A DNA stretch of 64,000 bases from Allacma fusca. Its lineage: Eukaryota; Arthropoda; Collembola; Symphypleona; Sminthuridae. Positions 41,155-56,200 of this stretch are shown here, piece after piece. Within the stretch, counting starts at the first letter, position 1, and every line of letters begins with the position of its first letter. The notes beneath the pieces were generated by a model. That model was given only the letters and a program-made list of their open reading frames with translations. It was not told where the DNA came from and did not search any database. Where the stretch lies: assembly GCA_947179485.1 (NCBI GenBank), contig OX359246.1, positions 46,417,632 through 46,481,631 of the forward strand, written 5' to 3'. A program made the position numbers and the translations under genes.

Positions 41155-41900
41155 ACAGTCCCTCTGAGCCATTCAGCAGGAGAAAGGCACGCGGGCTACT
41201 GGAAAGAGAAGCTGAGAGTGAGCTCTAAACTCCCCACTTGAGAAAGGAACCTACGATGGCTATAACAGGGCTCACAAGGCTGTAAGTAGATACAGATAGA
41301 TACATAATTACATAAATGTCTAACTATAAATCCCTTCTAGTAACAATATTAAATATCCTGTCCATCCTCACCTCTACTGTACCTTTTAAGTTTCAAAATA
41401 CCGAAGACTCAAAAATAGCCAGGAATTTTTCGCCAGCTTAAAGATTACAAGTCTAAAATTATTACTATTGTAAAAAATTGCCAGCCTAAAATTATTACAA
41501 GTCTGAAAGGACTGTCTGAAATTACGAGTCCAAAAGAGGCTGTACTTATATAAAAAAATGTGTTTTACGAAAAACTCCGGAGACAGAGAGCGGAATGAGA
41601 AAAAGCTAATTTGACATTAGCTATATAGAGAAAGGAAACATTGGGTCTCTACAGAGTCAACGACACTCTTCACATAAATTTCAAGCAGACCAAACTTGTT
41701 TTTCCTTTCGGGATAAAAAAAACAGCGGGTTAGAAGTTAACGCACATGGATGTTCGAGTAAGAGGCAATCTGTGCACTTTTCGTTACGCAATGGCAAATA
41801 GAGTTCCTATGTTATGTACAAATCTATGTATGTACATACCTGTCTATGACTGTGCTCGTGCCCTGTAGCACGCTCATACACAGATACATACATACACACA

Positions 41901-41944
<44 letters not shown>

Positions 41945-42922
41945 AATTCTTAAAGGGAATCAATCCTAACGCAACATTATTATTTAACTCTTGAACTCTT
42001 CCCTGAAGTTACTCTCCCATCTCCGTTAATGCCCGGTTAGGAGTTTGGAGTCTACAGATTTTGAGGGAAAAAAGAACCTCGGTCCAATACAGGAATTTCA
42101 GGATATGTGTAGATATAGATAGAGTACACTGAGAGGAGAAGAGCGGAAAGGGAGTTCCTTCTTTCAGGTTTTGCACAACAATTTCAAAGGTTGTGGGAAG
42201 GAGCAAAGTTATCAAAAATAGAAGTAAGTGGTTGCTTCCGAGTCAACATGTGTTCCCCTTAACTCACCACAATGACAACAGCATTTTCACTTGCATGTTT
42301 TTCCTTCGTCTCGTCTGGAGCAGTCACTTTTCCTTTGGCCACTCCAACTTTGTACGTACCATGTATGTATGTATGTTTGTATGTATGTAGTATATCTACA
42401 GTTGTGTCGCCTTGTTAAGAAATTGCTGGGATTTTGTCCCTATGTACATGCATCTTATCACATATAACTACTGCATATGGGTCTTTATGATAAGCATATA
42501 AATATGTATATACTTATAAGGCCATACCCAAGATTGTACATACAATCACAGGGATATGCATACAACTTTTTCGTTTGAGCTTTTAGTATTATTACATACA
42601 TATGTACGTACATGTACGAAGACCAGCAGATAAATACGCGTTCCCAAGTTGGAGATGTGACTCCGTATATGTATGTGAGCTACCGTCAAGGTAAATCTAC
42701 GGGGAAGCCTGGAAAAAGTGAAGAGTCTGCAAAGACAAGGATGAGAAAGGGGAAAGGATTTAGGAAGGAACTCAAGGAGGAGGAAAGCAAGACAAATGTT
42801 ATGATATTTTGTAGGAGCAAATAATAGCACTGTTATGACTCCAGATAACTTGTCTCCGCTGATAAAGGATAAGACAAGGCAAGTGACACTCAAGTGGGAA
42901 AAGGAACTACGGTTTTTTTTGG

Positions 42923-42964
<42 letters not shown>

Positions 42965-43881
42965 ACTCTTCCACACAGGGTACTGCTCATAGCTACCTAC
43001 AAAGTACATCGACATCCGGGAATGCTGACTGCATGTTATTGCTCTGGTCGGAGTAGTAGTAAACTGCAAAATATGCTAAATGTCAAGCGGGACTGTAAAT
43101 TTCAAGTCCTAGGAGAAACCAAAATTGAGCATGTTCTTTTTTACAGAGAGAGAGAGAGAGAGAGAGGATTTAAACTCAAAAGTTTTTATGGGATTTTATT
43201 ATATAGCCCCTGTACTAAAATACAAATATGTATCAGACCTTCGTCTATGTATTTTTACCACAGGGTCCCCCAGCTGTAAAGCAAAACTCCAGATCTGGAG
43301 CATTAAATCCTGCAGAGCATTTTGAAACAATTTGAGATTCGTTTTGAAGTGTCTATGTCTAGTGTTTTGAGGTTATAATGTATAATTAGATACATATAGG
43401 GTAAGACACTGAATGCCCGGTTTTGTTTCTTAGCAGATATGTACATAATTATGCATATGTTAGGAAAAAATGAGGACCATGAGGAGAACAAAGTCCTTAG
43501 TACAAGCTAATCTGACGTGTTTTGCACACTGGTGAGAGTAATATGTGGCTGGCCGCATTTGTAATGGAAGAGTAAGTTTAAGTAGGGAGCTCCCTCATTG
43601 GGAGCCGGATTGCTTGCATAGAAGTTTTTGGGGTCCCCATGGATAATTGTGTGGATATGGCTGAGCGGTAATGTTATGGAGAGGAAGAGTGCTCTTTGGA
43701 GTGGGAGAGAGAGAGAGAGGGAGAAACAAAGAGAGAGAGAGAGAAGGAGGTGAGTGCAAAAAGGAAGAGGAATTAATCCAGGGGGATTGATCCGGAAGCT
43801 GTACATTGAGTGTGTTTTCTCTCGAGAATCTGCATGCTGATCGTCTTATGGCAAATTATGAGGAAACCATAATACACTTCC

Positions 43882-43926
<45 letters not shown>

Positions 43927-44224
43927 ACATTTATTTGAGTCAGAGGCAATGCCTGGAGGAGATGAGGATATGTGGGCTGTTTACTAATAGCTGGAGTTGT
44001 TTCCTCGCTCTGGAACAACCATAGCCTCGTAATAATGTCTACGTTACACAGATAACAATTCCAAGGGGAATCCAGTGCTGAAAGACAAACCACTCTCGAA
44101 GGCTTGTCTCTATGGAAACTGGAGCTTTTGGTGCACCAGCCTCTCCCATCGAAATTCAACCCTTTCCCACATGCAGACCGGGAGAGAGGATAGAACGGAA
44201 AGAGACTGGAAAGAAGAGTAGATT

Positions 44225-44261
<37 letters not shown>

Positions 44262-47200
44262 CTAAAGACAAAAAAAGGAAATGCACGCGTACGGACGGAG
44301 AAGTTCAGATGGGAGTCAAAGTAAATTTAATGGATTTTCATGAAAAATTCATGTCTACTTCCTTACCAAAAGCATTTATAGACTCGAAGAGAGAATCCCG
44401 ACGACGGCCAAGCGGCTAGTACTATGTACACGCTCTCCCTTGTTTTTTCATTCCCTTCCTATCCAATTCTATAAAAGTCCTCGGAGTCTCCTTCAACTAC
44501 TGTAGATATTCTTATCCTCAAGATTGCAAAACCAGCTAAATTTAAGTTACTGTAAATATAACGTAATTTCCTTCTGAAGTGTCCGTCAACTACTATCTGT
44601 ACAACAGATGTATCTACTTTAAACCCTTGTATTTGTAACTCCCCTGATATATCTCCCCTCTATAATAATTACGTATCTACTTATCTAATTGCTAATAAAT
44701 ACATATGTAATGACATACATGTAGGTAGATATACACACACGCTGATTTAATTATGTTCAATAGATACTTGGATCAGGCTCTAAATAATTATACAATTGTG
44801 TCCAAATTTATGTAATTACAAATAGATATGCACTAGTGCACTCACAATCAAGCCATTTAGTTTTTAGTATCTACAGAAAGAGCACATGGGCAATTTACTC
44901 GGTGTAAGGGACCCCCTTTTAGGAGCATTGCTTTTAAATAGACAAAAATTAGGGCACGTTTAGGTAATTACAAAGCAGGGCTCAAGTTTCTCTCCTTTGA
45001 GCAATGCTCGTGTGGACAGAGTGGATTTCACACTTTTACGCATAGCCATGGATGTGTAATTATGTATACTGCACGTGTAATCTTTTTTTATAAGAGCATT
45101 CCCAAAGGGAGGGAAATTTTGCACTTCTAAAGGAATAAATGTTTTGGAAGGGAGGCAAATCACATTGTGGTAAAGATGACTGTGTGTTGTGCATGTCCTG
45201 ATATTTTGTTCCCTTTGGAGCGAACAACTCTTGTAAGGGGGTTCCACTCTTCTTCTTTAGCATCTTAAAAATTTAAAGGGATCTACATATGCATATATTA
45301 TAACCTTTAGCTATTTTTAGCTATTTAGGATATTCTGACAGGTGTTCCCTTTTGCTTCTTAGCCAATGAGTCCAGGAGCGTGTGTAGAAGAGGAGATCCT
45401 GACAGTAGTCATAGGGATGATGTGCTCAAGAGTGTATTCATAAGAAAGAGTATGACATATTTGTGTTTGTTTATAAAGACATGGGAAAACATTTGAAAAA
45501 CTGATGTTTGTTTTTGATGGGTTCTAATTGCAGATTGGATCTGACCACCCTGCTCTTCAGCCTCGCTCTCATTTCAAGTGGCGAGCCCTTCGGCAGCATC
45601 CGCAACCTCGGCCCATTCAACTCGGGTAACTTTAATTAAGATTGTTTTCATTTGAGCGTAGCCCCTTTGGTAATAGGAACGTCGTTTCCCTGTCTCCAGG
45701 AACAACTCCACATGTCCGTAGGAGATGTATCTATGTAATAGATATGTACATACAGGAGTGTCATGTGGACCTCCCTTATAGATAGAGCAATGCTGACATC
45801 TCTGTCATTCATCACTTTCATTGTCACTCACAATAGAACAATAATATCTGCCTTGAAAACTCCTCTTTACCCTCACAATCTCGCAGAAAAAGACATTGAT
45901 GTCAAGAGAAGCATGATGACTTCACTTGACTGCCAAAAAAAAAAAAAATTAAGGAAAAAATCAATAGGAAAACAGCTGCGGGAAGGAAAGGGGGGAAGCA
46001 AATGTTAAATCGATGGAAGAATTTAATACTGAACTTAATAGTCCAACAGGCTCTTGCACTGATCTCCTTCATGAAATTACTCTGCGGCTTTTATGCGCCA
46101 GAGTGCATAAAGTTGCATCCTCAATGGCAGGGATTTCTTCTACGGAATAGGGCCAGTTTCCACAAATCCTGCCAAATTTGGGATATTTTAATTTTTTATT
46201 ACTCCCATTAGTATCTACATCTAAATGTCTCATGAGCTTAAAGGATTTCCATAAACATTTGGGTAATATGCTTGCAAAAACTTTTGTTTTTGTTTTTTTT
46301 TTTTGCAAACCGTAAAAATTTATTTTGGGTTGCGCGCTTTTGCAAAACCTGGTTTATATATGTAGGTTAGTCTCTCAGACTTCAATTCTGGGTTAGGCAT
46401 TGGGAGAATTCAACCTTGGTCAGATTCAAACTTGTCAGAGTGTGAACACATGTGCTGTACTGTTTTGATAGACAAGCTGTCACTTGGAGGGAGCTGAGAT
46501 TTGAAGACAATGAGTATGTCTACAGTAAAACTTTTGCATTCAACCCTCCATTAGTACTATTGCTTGTTTTATGGGAAATTGAAATGGCTTTTTTAATTTA
46601 AAGACTGCCATTAGTACAGACCTTTGTTTGGGACAAGTCTCTATTCCTAAATCCGAAGTTGAAAAACATAGCTCTGGGACGTTGTACATTTTCTAATAAA
46701 ACATTCGAATGTAAAATTTCGACCCAGAAAACATTCAGAATTTTGAATGTCACATTGAATTTCTAAGTACATTTTCAAAGAGAATGTGACTACCCCTTTT
46801 TCCCGAACTTGAATTAATAGAAATTTTGAGTTGGAGTTAGGAACTGGATGGACTGTATTTAACGTGAGAACGTGTGTTCTCTCGGAAGTAACTCAATACT
46901 CTTGTGCCCCGCACCAGACTGACGTTATCAGTAAGTCCCAACAAAGATTTAGTGTTTTTAAAGTCTGCCTTAATTTACGTTTGACACATGTGACTGTGAA
47001 TGCATGTACAATATGATAATTACACACTCTGGATTTCGCATTCATTTGGAACTTGTGCAAATTCTCAAACCTTGCGTAGAAAATGAATGCAAAAATAACA
47101 CTTGTGGGAAGTAACATCTAGAAAGTAATTATATCTGAGGAGTTCATACGCTAAAATATGTGTGTCTAGTTCCAGATGTGTGTGCTTGTTTGCTTCCTGA

Positions 47201-50200
47201 CAACGTAGGAAACTGGATGATGCATGTCTCACTAATTTGAAATGAAAATGCAAAAGATGGAATAAATTCCACAAGGGATTTCCCCCCGTCCAGATCCAAC
47301 GCACCAAATTTGGTCATTCATTTTGAACTATAGCCTTTTAAGGATGAGGGAGGAAGGGTCCTCATTTCTCATCACCTGACATGTCTCCCCTCTGGATCTT
47401 CCCATAAAAATCAATTCCCTGGATTCTCTCCACTTATCCACACTGATTTCCATCCGGACTCATGCACTTACCATGACTGTGTGTGTGTGTGTGTCTCTCT
47501 CTCAGGGTTGCGGAGCAACACCGTCACGGGGGAAGTATCGCTTGAGAATTATTATTATTATTCGAAGAAGATTATTAAATAGCTGGAGATTTCCATGGGA
47601 CCCTTGGAACATGGATAAAAACACTTTATGAAAGTGTATCCCCAGGGGGCCAGGGTTATGAGGATTCCATCAACAACATGACGAGAGAGTTATTTGTTGG
47701 AATCATAATTGTGTGTCGAGGAGGTAACCATATTTCAATATACCTTCTACTAGTCCTCTCATACCTGCACTTGTGCTCACAAAACCTGAGCCATGCATAA
47801 GTTAAGTAAGGGATGTCTGACAAACTTGAGATTGCTGGGGATTCTGGCACAATATTGCGTCTGGACTGGTGCTGGTACGAAGGTTAGGAATGTGATTCAA
47901 ATTTGACCTAACCTCCTCATTTGTCAGAGGTTAGGGAACATTTCAAACTGTAAAATCTTATCTAAGTGTTATTAATGTACATATCAAATTTCAATTGAAA
48001 TATATATATTTTGCAGTCTAATTTTTATATTTGTATTATAACCAATTTTTAAATTTAAATATCTAACTTCACCCCTGCCATCCCCCGGACTGAAAATTCC
48101 AGGGAGTTCGAATAATACAATCCTTTGAGGTGCATTTCAATAATTTTACACTCTATCATATAAAAAATTGACTATAGTAACTTCGTTGATGTTGAGACTT
48201 GTACTTGAATGTATTTTTATGATCAGAGACCCCGTTACTGATCTTCATTCCTCGGTCTTGACAGACCCTAAAATACTGACCCCAGAGAATTAGAATTCCA
48301 GAAATAATCCCAGTAGTCACGAGCCTTATTTTCCACCAGTCCAGTGAAGCTCTAGCTACATATATTTGTATATGTATGTGGTTCTGAGGAATGCTGCTAA
48401 TTTAGTAGTACGGATCCCAGACCAAAACACAGTCGTATATTTGTGGTGGATCTGAAGCCACAGGAGATTCAATGTGTACGATGTGAGAGAAGTGACTTGC
48501 AACTTCCCTCCCTTAAATTATCTGAGGCTTCTCCACCTGCCTCCGTTTCTGGAGCTTGGGTGAACCAAGTGTCACCCCATAAACAACAGTCGTAAATTCT
48601 TGACTACCATTCCTCTCCCAAACCATGCATCCTCCGAAATAAATACGTACATATAGTCACTTATGTCCAAACAAGCTTATTTTTCTCACACTGCCGCACA
48701 TAAACATTGGACTATTGACACACACCTCTTCCTTCCTCCTGTTTCAACTCCTCCATATGCAAATGTCACAGTAGGAGGAATCAATAAGGAAATAAGTTAC
48801 TCTTCTCCCGCAACCCCCTCCTCATCCTCCTCCTCCTCCTCCTCCTCCTCAAGTCTCTAAATACTCCACTTGGGGAAATGAGAGGGGGGAGGGAACTATT
48901 AAAAACAAGTAAATAAAAAAGTATAAACAAGTTTTGATAACGAAGCGTCAAGGAGGTAAAATCCTGAGAATAAAATAGGGACGTTTCATAAAATAAACAA
49001 AACAGTTTTTGAGGTTTCCTGACAAAAAGTAGCAAGTGAGAAGTAGCTATTAATCAGCATGCGATCCAAGCATATAAATGGAGAGCCTGTTCATGTGACG
49101 GTTCCTTGTTATCCTATAAATGTATGAGACTTGTCATGAAATGCCACCCTTTTTCTTCTCTCAAAAGCGTACAGCCCAGTCAACCCAAAGGTAACCCACA
49201 GAGAGTCACAGCAGGTGTGATTTATTAAAATGATTTCCTTGAAAAGCCCCCAAAAAGTAATAATTTCTAGAGACCACATTTCCCTCCCGGACTTCTTCCC
49301 CCCTCAAAAACCAAGTCTTTCCAAAAGGACTGCTCTCACTTCCCCCACCCCCCCGAGAGCATTAATTTAGAACCGTATACTTTATACTTCCTTACATGGC
49401 TCCTAATGAAAAGGGAATAAATGACCTGGTGACATGCAAGGTCTGTTGCAAAAAATGCAACTGTTCCCACTCCATACACACACACACACAAAAATAAAAA
49501 ATCCTCCGGCATTTCCCCACTAACCTACACACAGCAACACGCTTGTACCCAACTACGTGAGAGCGAGGAATAAAACTCAAGTTCCCCTGTCATTTAGCCA
49601 ACGAGGCAGGAGAGAGTGCTTGGGTTAAATCAACGCTCACAGCTTCTCTCTTGACTTTCAAATCAAGTTGACTTGACATGGACGTACATACATATGTACA
49701 TATGCAGGAGGAAATTTCCCGAGAGGGAATTCAACTCACATAACCTCCCTGGAACCTACATTTTTAAACAGTCTCCTAGCATAGTGTCACATACAGTTGT
49801 ACATACATACATATCTTAAGGAGAGAAAAAAAAACTCCTGTGACTTTCCTATGGAATGTATGACTTTCGTTAAGTGACATCCACTCCCAATGACTAAGAA
49901 TAGGAATACATACGGAGTATCTATGTATCCCCATGTGAAGAAAGTATTCACGCTAGATATAAGGTCAGCTCTCACAATCAGTCAAGAGTGGGATATCATG
50001 TTCACCTTTGTATTACTTTCCTGTTAAGTTCCTGGAGAGTCAGCCATTAGAGGGGAAAGTACCGTTCATTATGTACGTAAGTCAATTGTAATCACATTAA
50101 ATTGATATGCTATCACAGAAGTTCTCCAGCACGTGTGTAAATACCCAGCCTTGGAGATCCTATGTATATATGTATGGCCTGGCCAAAATCCACGGGAAAA

Positions 50201-53200
50201 ATAGAATATTACATAAGAATGAACACCTTCCCCAATCGCTAGTACGTTGAGGGGTAGAGTTTCAAAGAGTGTCAAGAGGCCGCCATCGATCCTTATGATT
50301 CATATCGTAGTGATAAGTATATTCCTCTTATATCCAAATCTACGTATGTACGTACATGCATTACCAGTACGCTCTGTGAGATATGGGGGGTTGAGTGTGG
50401 AAGATTGAACTGATAGGAAATCAAATGGTCTCTTCCATATAGCTCTACTGTAGAAGGTATGTACATGTCTTGGAAGTATATAATAATAAGGGGATTCCCT
50501 GAAAAAACATTTCATTGGGAGTTGGGACCTGACAGAGAGCTTTAACTTGATCACATTCTCAAGTGTGAGATGATGAGCCATCGAGGGAGGTCTCTTGAGC
50601 GAATCCTACAAGACTTTTCCCTCTCCGACTATTTTATTGACCTCGCCGAAATGGAAATGCGGGAGTTCATTTCCCCCCAAAATTGTACAACTTTCCCACA
50701 TTATAAATTCTACCAGTAAATTTTGTATGTAAACAAATAGAGCGTTCTTATATGAACCTACATCTTTGTATAATTACATAAAAGTCACATTTTTTGCAAC
50801 TCTTTGACTCTTTATAGACAGGAAATAATTTAAAAATTTATTGGGCCTCTCCAAGGGATTGTGTAAAAATAGAAATGATTTGTGAAAAGTTGTGGGGGGA
50901 AAAAATTCCACTTGCTTTTTTTTTCTTTTTCGGGGGAGTCCTTTGAAATACGAAGGGAATGATGAGAGAGATGGGAAGAGGATGAGCGGGAATCAAACGG
51001 TGGAATATTTATGGACAGCGATTAACATAAATATTTCAAGGATTTGGAGATGAGGTCGATAAGGGAGAATTTGATGGTCATTTCAATTGCTCCCCCACAC
51101 CAGGGCTTCTCTCCTTCCATCTGCTCCATTCAAAATGGATGAGATTTTGAGACTCGCTCTCCAATACCTACATATAATTTTATATACATATGGAGCTTGA
51201 GAGAGGAGCAGGACCTGAGAGGAGCCTGAGCTGGGGATAAATGGTCCATTGTAAATTAGAGCAAGCAGGGTCCCAGGCCGGATGGTTATTTTATGGTAAA
51301 CGAATGGACAAGTCGCGGAGGCAACATTCAGGAATATGCTAATGGTCAGAGAGGATAATATGAGTCCCGTCATACACAGACGGAGCTCCAAGTATCCCCA
51401 GGAATAATTCAATAGGACACAGTACTAGTGTGTTAAAGGCTCCTCGCTCCACTCTTTTCAAGTAGATACTTCCCATAAAGTTCACGTGGTGAGAGGGTTC
51501 CAGAAAGGAAGGAGTCAAAGTTAAGGAAATAACGAGCGGGGCAAGTGGACGGATTCCCGTGTTTTACAAGACAGTCTCGTTGTAATAGGAGTTGCATCAC
51601 AAAATCATTACTGATTTATGTCCCGAGCCATACGCAATGATAACAAATGATACTCTAGACTGAGAGTAAACTTGGTTTCTTTGTAAACTTTCTCGGGACT
51701 TGTTGTTCTTGACTTAAAAACTTTCCTCAAGTTTTTGAAGCTCCTCTCCAACCTACGATGGGTTATATATAAATTTTCTTTTTATAACGGAGCTATAGAT
51801 ATACATACGTACGTGTCTACATAATACGCAAGACCTCCAAATTTTATTCATGCATACGTATCTATACATAATTAATGTAGATACTTATACATGCGTGTGC
51901 CTCCTCGGGAAGGAACCTCTTTGGGAGAAACATAAAGTTTGGGATGATTTTGTTGCGGGTGAAATCTTATGGGACATGTTCACAACAAGGATAACCCTTG
52001 CTATTTAAATAGTTCATTATATTCCGTAAACTATGAACTTGAGGATGTATCCTATGCGGAAGGACTTCAGATGGGAGACCACACCTTATAGGTTACCAAT
52101 TTACAGGAAATCAGAACACTTTGGAGAAATTGCTCATGACATTTATTACTCATAATGACAATTTATTTTTCTCCTGCTAACAATCTATGTATCTCCAGGT
52201 CTGTATATACTGTAGTGCATCACACATGTATGTATTTATGGATAATTATATGAGCCGAGGGAATTTGAAAGCTCAGGCCTTGACGTGCCTTACTCCATGG
52301 ACAGGTCATTACTTGAGGAATATTAGTATTTATGTGTGAATGGCTCAGAGGAGAGCAGTTTGTTCTGTCAGGTCAGAGTCAAGTCAGGACACTTTATGTG
52401 ATGTCACATTTTACGGGAGGACGCCAAATGGAGAGCAAACAAAGGTCTTAAATCAAGTTCAGGATTGACAAGTCGTACTTGGGAATCTTGGGGGAGGAAT
52501 TGCTATAATAAATAAATTTCCTGTGCATACACATAATTATACATATCTACAATCTACATATATACATAATTGGAGTATATGCAAATACAAGGAGTGTATT
52601 ATTATTTCCATCCTTATGACATAAAATACAGTGTGAGTCACTGTGTGTGGTAATAATGTTGTGGTCATTTGTGTAGATATTTGGAGCAAACTGTGATAAC
52701 TCATGGCTTAACCTAAAACTAATATCTAAGTTTGTGTACACCTTGTGTTATAATTAATCATGTGTACAATCACAAAGTATAACTGTTGTTTAAGTTCATG
52801 CACTTATCACTTCGTGTAAGTGTGACTCATCTATTCTCTTGGAACTGAGCATTAGTCAACAAGTAACCCTTTACTCTGATGTGCTCCCTTAGGTCCGCAC
52901 CTTTCACTCCTTTCCGTATTTATATCGTGTATCACAAAATACTAGATAGTTCTTCTCCGGATCGTCACTCTGTCAGTTTGCTCTCTTAATATTTTACATT
53001 AAACTATTGAATCTTAAAGCCTAACCAGCTTTGTCAAAGATCCATTTATTTGCATATACTCCATAGGAGTATTTCATCACATGGTAGCAGAGCGTGGTTT
53101 CTGTAAGCTTCAAGGTATCTAGGGAAAAGTTGCACAGCTAGGATAAATTCCAGAAAGCGGTAAAGTGCTACTTCTAGTGGAAGTTTACAACGAACATCTT

Positions 53201-56200
53201 CAGATTATTGTGAAAAATTTTAAAGGTTACAATATAATAGTTTTGTGAAGAGGGGAGTAAAATGGCTCCTAAAAGTGACGCAGTGGAGAAATTGGTGGGG
53301 AGCAACTACCCTACCTGGAGATTCCAAATATCTCTAGTGTTAGAATCGGCGGAGTTATTCGACATTGTTGATGGAACCATCAAAATTCCTGAAGACGAAG
53401 GTGCCAAAAAGTCATGGAAGAAAAAGGATCTGCAAGCAAGGTCCCTCATAGCTCCAACCCTCGATTCTCGTCAGATCAGTCATGTTGCAAATTGTACAAC
53501 CTCTAACCAAATGTGGACCAGACTCCAAAGCGCGTTCTCGGATTCTAGCCGGCTTAACAAACAGCTAACGCTAATGCGATTCTACTCTTACAGTATGACA
53601 GAAGAGCAGGATCCAGTTTCAGGTATGCATGACATTGAAGAATTGGTTCAAGCTCTGAGAGATATGGGATCTAAACTCGATGAAGAAGATGTCATTGCAA
53701 AAATTGTGGCATCTTTGCCGAATGGATATGACAACTTTAAAACAGCGTGGGACAGCGTTCAACCTGAACATCAGACGAGGGAAACATTGCTGGCCAGACT
53801 CAAGAAGGAAGTCATGAGAAGAAACTCAAAGTTTGGGAAACCAGAGGAGGTTGAATCGTCAGTTGCATACAGTGCAGTTGCTGGCAAATCCAAATTTGAG
53901 AAGAAAAAATATCAAGACCCAAAGTCAAGAAAATGCTTCTATTGTGACAAACCCGGGCATATTAAACGGGATTGCAGAAAACGACAGCGGGATCAACAGA
54001 ATACCAACAAGGATACTAAGAAAGGTGGTGAGTCAAATAATAACTTTGCATTCTCACTACACGTTGAAGACCATGACAGCGACAGTGATGTGGTTTTTGC
54101 AAATTCCGCATCATCAGACTGTAGTCCTGACGAATGGATTAGCGACTCGGGTGCCACGCGTCATGTTTGCGGAAACAAAGAATGGTTTGTTAACATTGAA
54201 CAATTTAGTGGTAATGCTCCATCTGTTATTATGGCTGACAACAAGAAGACTAGGGCTGTTGGTATTGGACAAATTAGACTTGAAGCATTTATCAGTGGCA
54301 AGTGGTGTAAGTGTACCATAAGTGATGTGCTCTACGTACCCGGAGCGGCCAACCTCTTCTCCGAGCCAGTTATGGACAGAAAGAAGTATACAATTATACG
54401 GAAAAATGGTGAAACCAAGTACTCCAAACAAAACGGGAAACCTGGACCGGAAGCTACATTGACAAACAGAGGTTATATCCTGAAATTTCGTCCCATCGAA
54501 GAAACGGTACATGCTCAACTCAGCAAATTTCTTCCGAGTAACAAATGTTCAAAACTGTGGCATCAGAGACTCTCCCACATAAACCACCGGTACATCCTCA
54601 ACACAGCAAGGAAGGAAGCCGTGGATGGTCTGGATCTCAATGAGGTAAAGGAAAAATTTGAATGTCTCGAGTGTATAGCTGGAAAGATGACTCGGGGAAG
54701 TTTTCCAAGAACGACCTCTGAATGCAATTTTCAACCAGGCGAAAGGATATATGCTGACTTGGCAGGACCAATGCCAACTCCCTCAATAGGGGGTGCGGTG
54801 TATTTTCTCCTCCTTAAGGACCATGCCACAGGGTATAGATGTGCATATTTTTTAAAACACAAGAGTGAAACGTCTGGGTACATCAAGACATTCATCGCAT
54901 TACTTGAAAATCAAACGTCTAGAACAGTTAAGTTTTTTGCAAGCGACTGTGGAACTGAATTCATAAATCGTGACTTCAAGACATTTCTCAATGAGAAGGG
55001 TGTGATCATGGAAACCTCAGCCCCGTACTGCCCTGAAAGCAATGGAAGAATAGAGCGAGAGATAAGGACCATTAAGGACTCTGCCAGAACAATCCTTCTA
55101 GCAGCAGAACTTCCGGATTACTTGTGGGCAGAAGCTGTTGCAACGGTAGTCTACATTCACAACAGAGTTTTGGATCATCAAAGTCCACAACGGACGGCGT
55201 ACGAAAGCATTTTTGGTAAGAAACCGTCTCTATCACATATTCGCATCTTTGGCTGCACCGCATTTGCACATACACCAAAATCAAAGAGATCCGTGTGGGA
55301 AGCCAAAGGACTGTCCTACAAACTTGTTGGGTACTCTGTCAAAAATCACACGTATCGCCTATGGGATGGAAAGCACAAGGTCATCGAAGCTCACAATGTT
55401 AAGTTCTACGAAGAACAGCCAGATGTCGTAATGGTTCCCAGAAACATATCTGAGGTTAAATCCAAGGAAGCCCAAACATGTCCGGAAATTTCAAGTGCCA
55501 CAACGAAATCCAATCGTCGTATTATACCTTTAACCCCTGAAGTAAATTGTTCACCACCACTATTCAACGAGGAAGTTGATGCTGACTCAGACTGGATCGC
55601 TGAGGACGAAGAAATTCAACCAGTTCCTACCCGAACGGCTCCACTGGTTCTCGACGCTCCAGAACCAGCACCTATGAATCTCAGGAACCAACAGTGTCAA
55701 GAAGTGGTCATCTCAACCCCACGTGGACAGTTCAAGGCTCAAGTCCCGTTGGATCAAACTACGCAAATAAAATTACCGCGGGAACTCAGGCCAGGGAAGA
55801 ACTCCTCCTTTGTTCCCAAGATTTTATTCAACCGTTTGAGAAGCGGACATCCAACAACGGATAGCACAAAACAAGATGAATTTGCAATGGCACTTCAACT
55901 CATTAACGAGCCAACAACATACAAACAAGCTCTGGAAGCACCTGATTGCCAGGAGTGGAAACAAGCAATTGCAGAAGAGTTTAAAAGCCACGAGGAAAAT
56001 CAATCATGGGAAGTCGTGGATAGGCCCGAAGGAACTAAACTTCTTGATACAAAATGGGTGTTTAAGGTAAAGCGCAATACCGACGGCTCCATAGCTCGCT
56101 ATAAAGCACGACTGGTGATTAGAGGATACAAGCAAGAGGAAGGTGTCGATTTTTTTGAAACCTTTGCCTCTGTTTGTCGGTACGAAACAATCCGGATGTT

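Larger units (their letters stand above)
41282..45533 (+). other. Multiplexin intron 1
   Basis: Bounded by CT|GTAAGT and TTGCAG|ATTGG. It splits codon 9 of the signal peptide (phase 2). It holds the CA, CT and GA arrays listed separately and no defensible coding exon. Confidence 0.8.

Noticed and set aside
42546-44324. Several ORFs with Arg-Glu or Ser-Leu repeats
   Set aside because: These are translations of (GA)n/(CT)n microsatellites, not proteins.
48781-49035. Minus-strand ORF with a run of Arg residues, nuclear-signal-like
   Set aside because: The Arg run is the translated (TCC)n microsatellite at 48815-48850.
53833-54321. Overlapping 162-codon ORF in another frame inside gag
   Set aside because: It is a shadow frame of the polyprotein gene, with no motif of its own and a start that is not near any promoter or splice signal.
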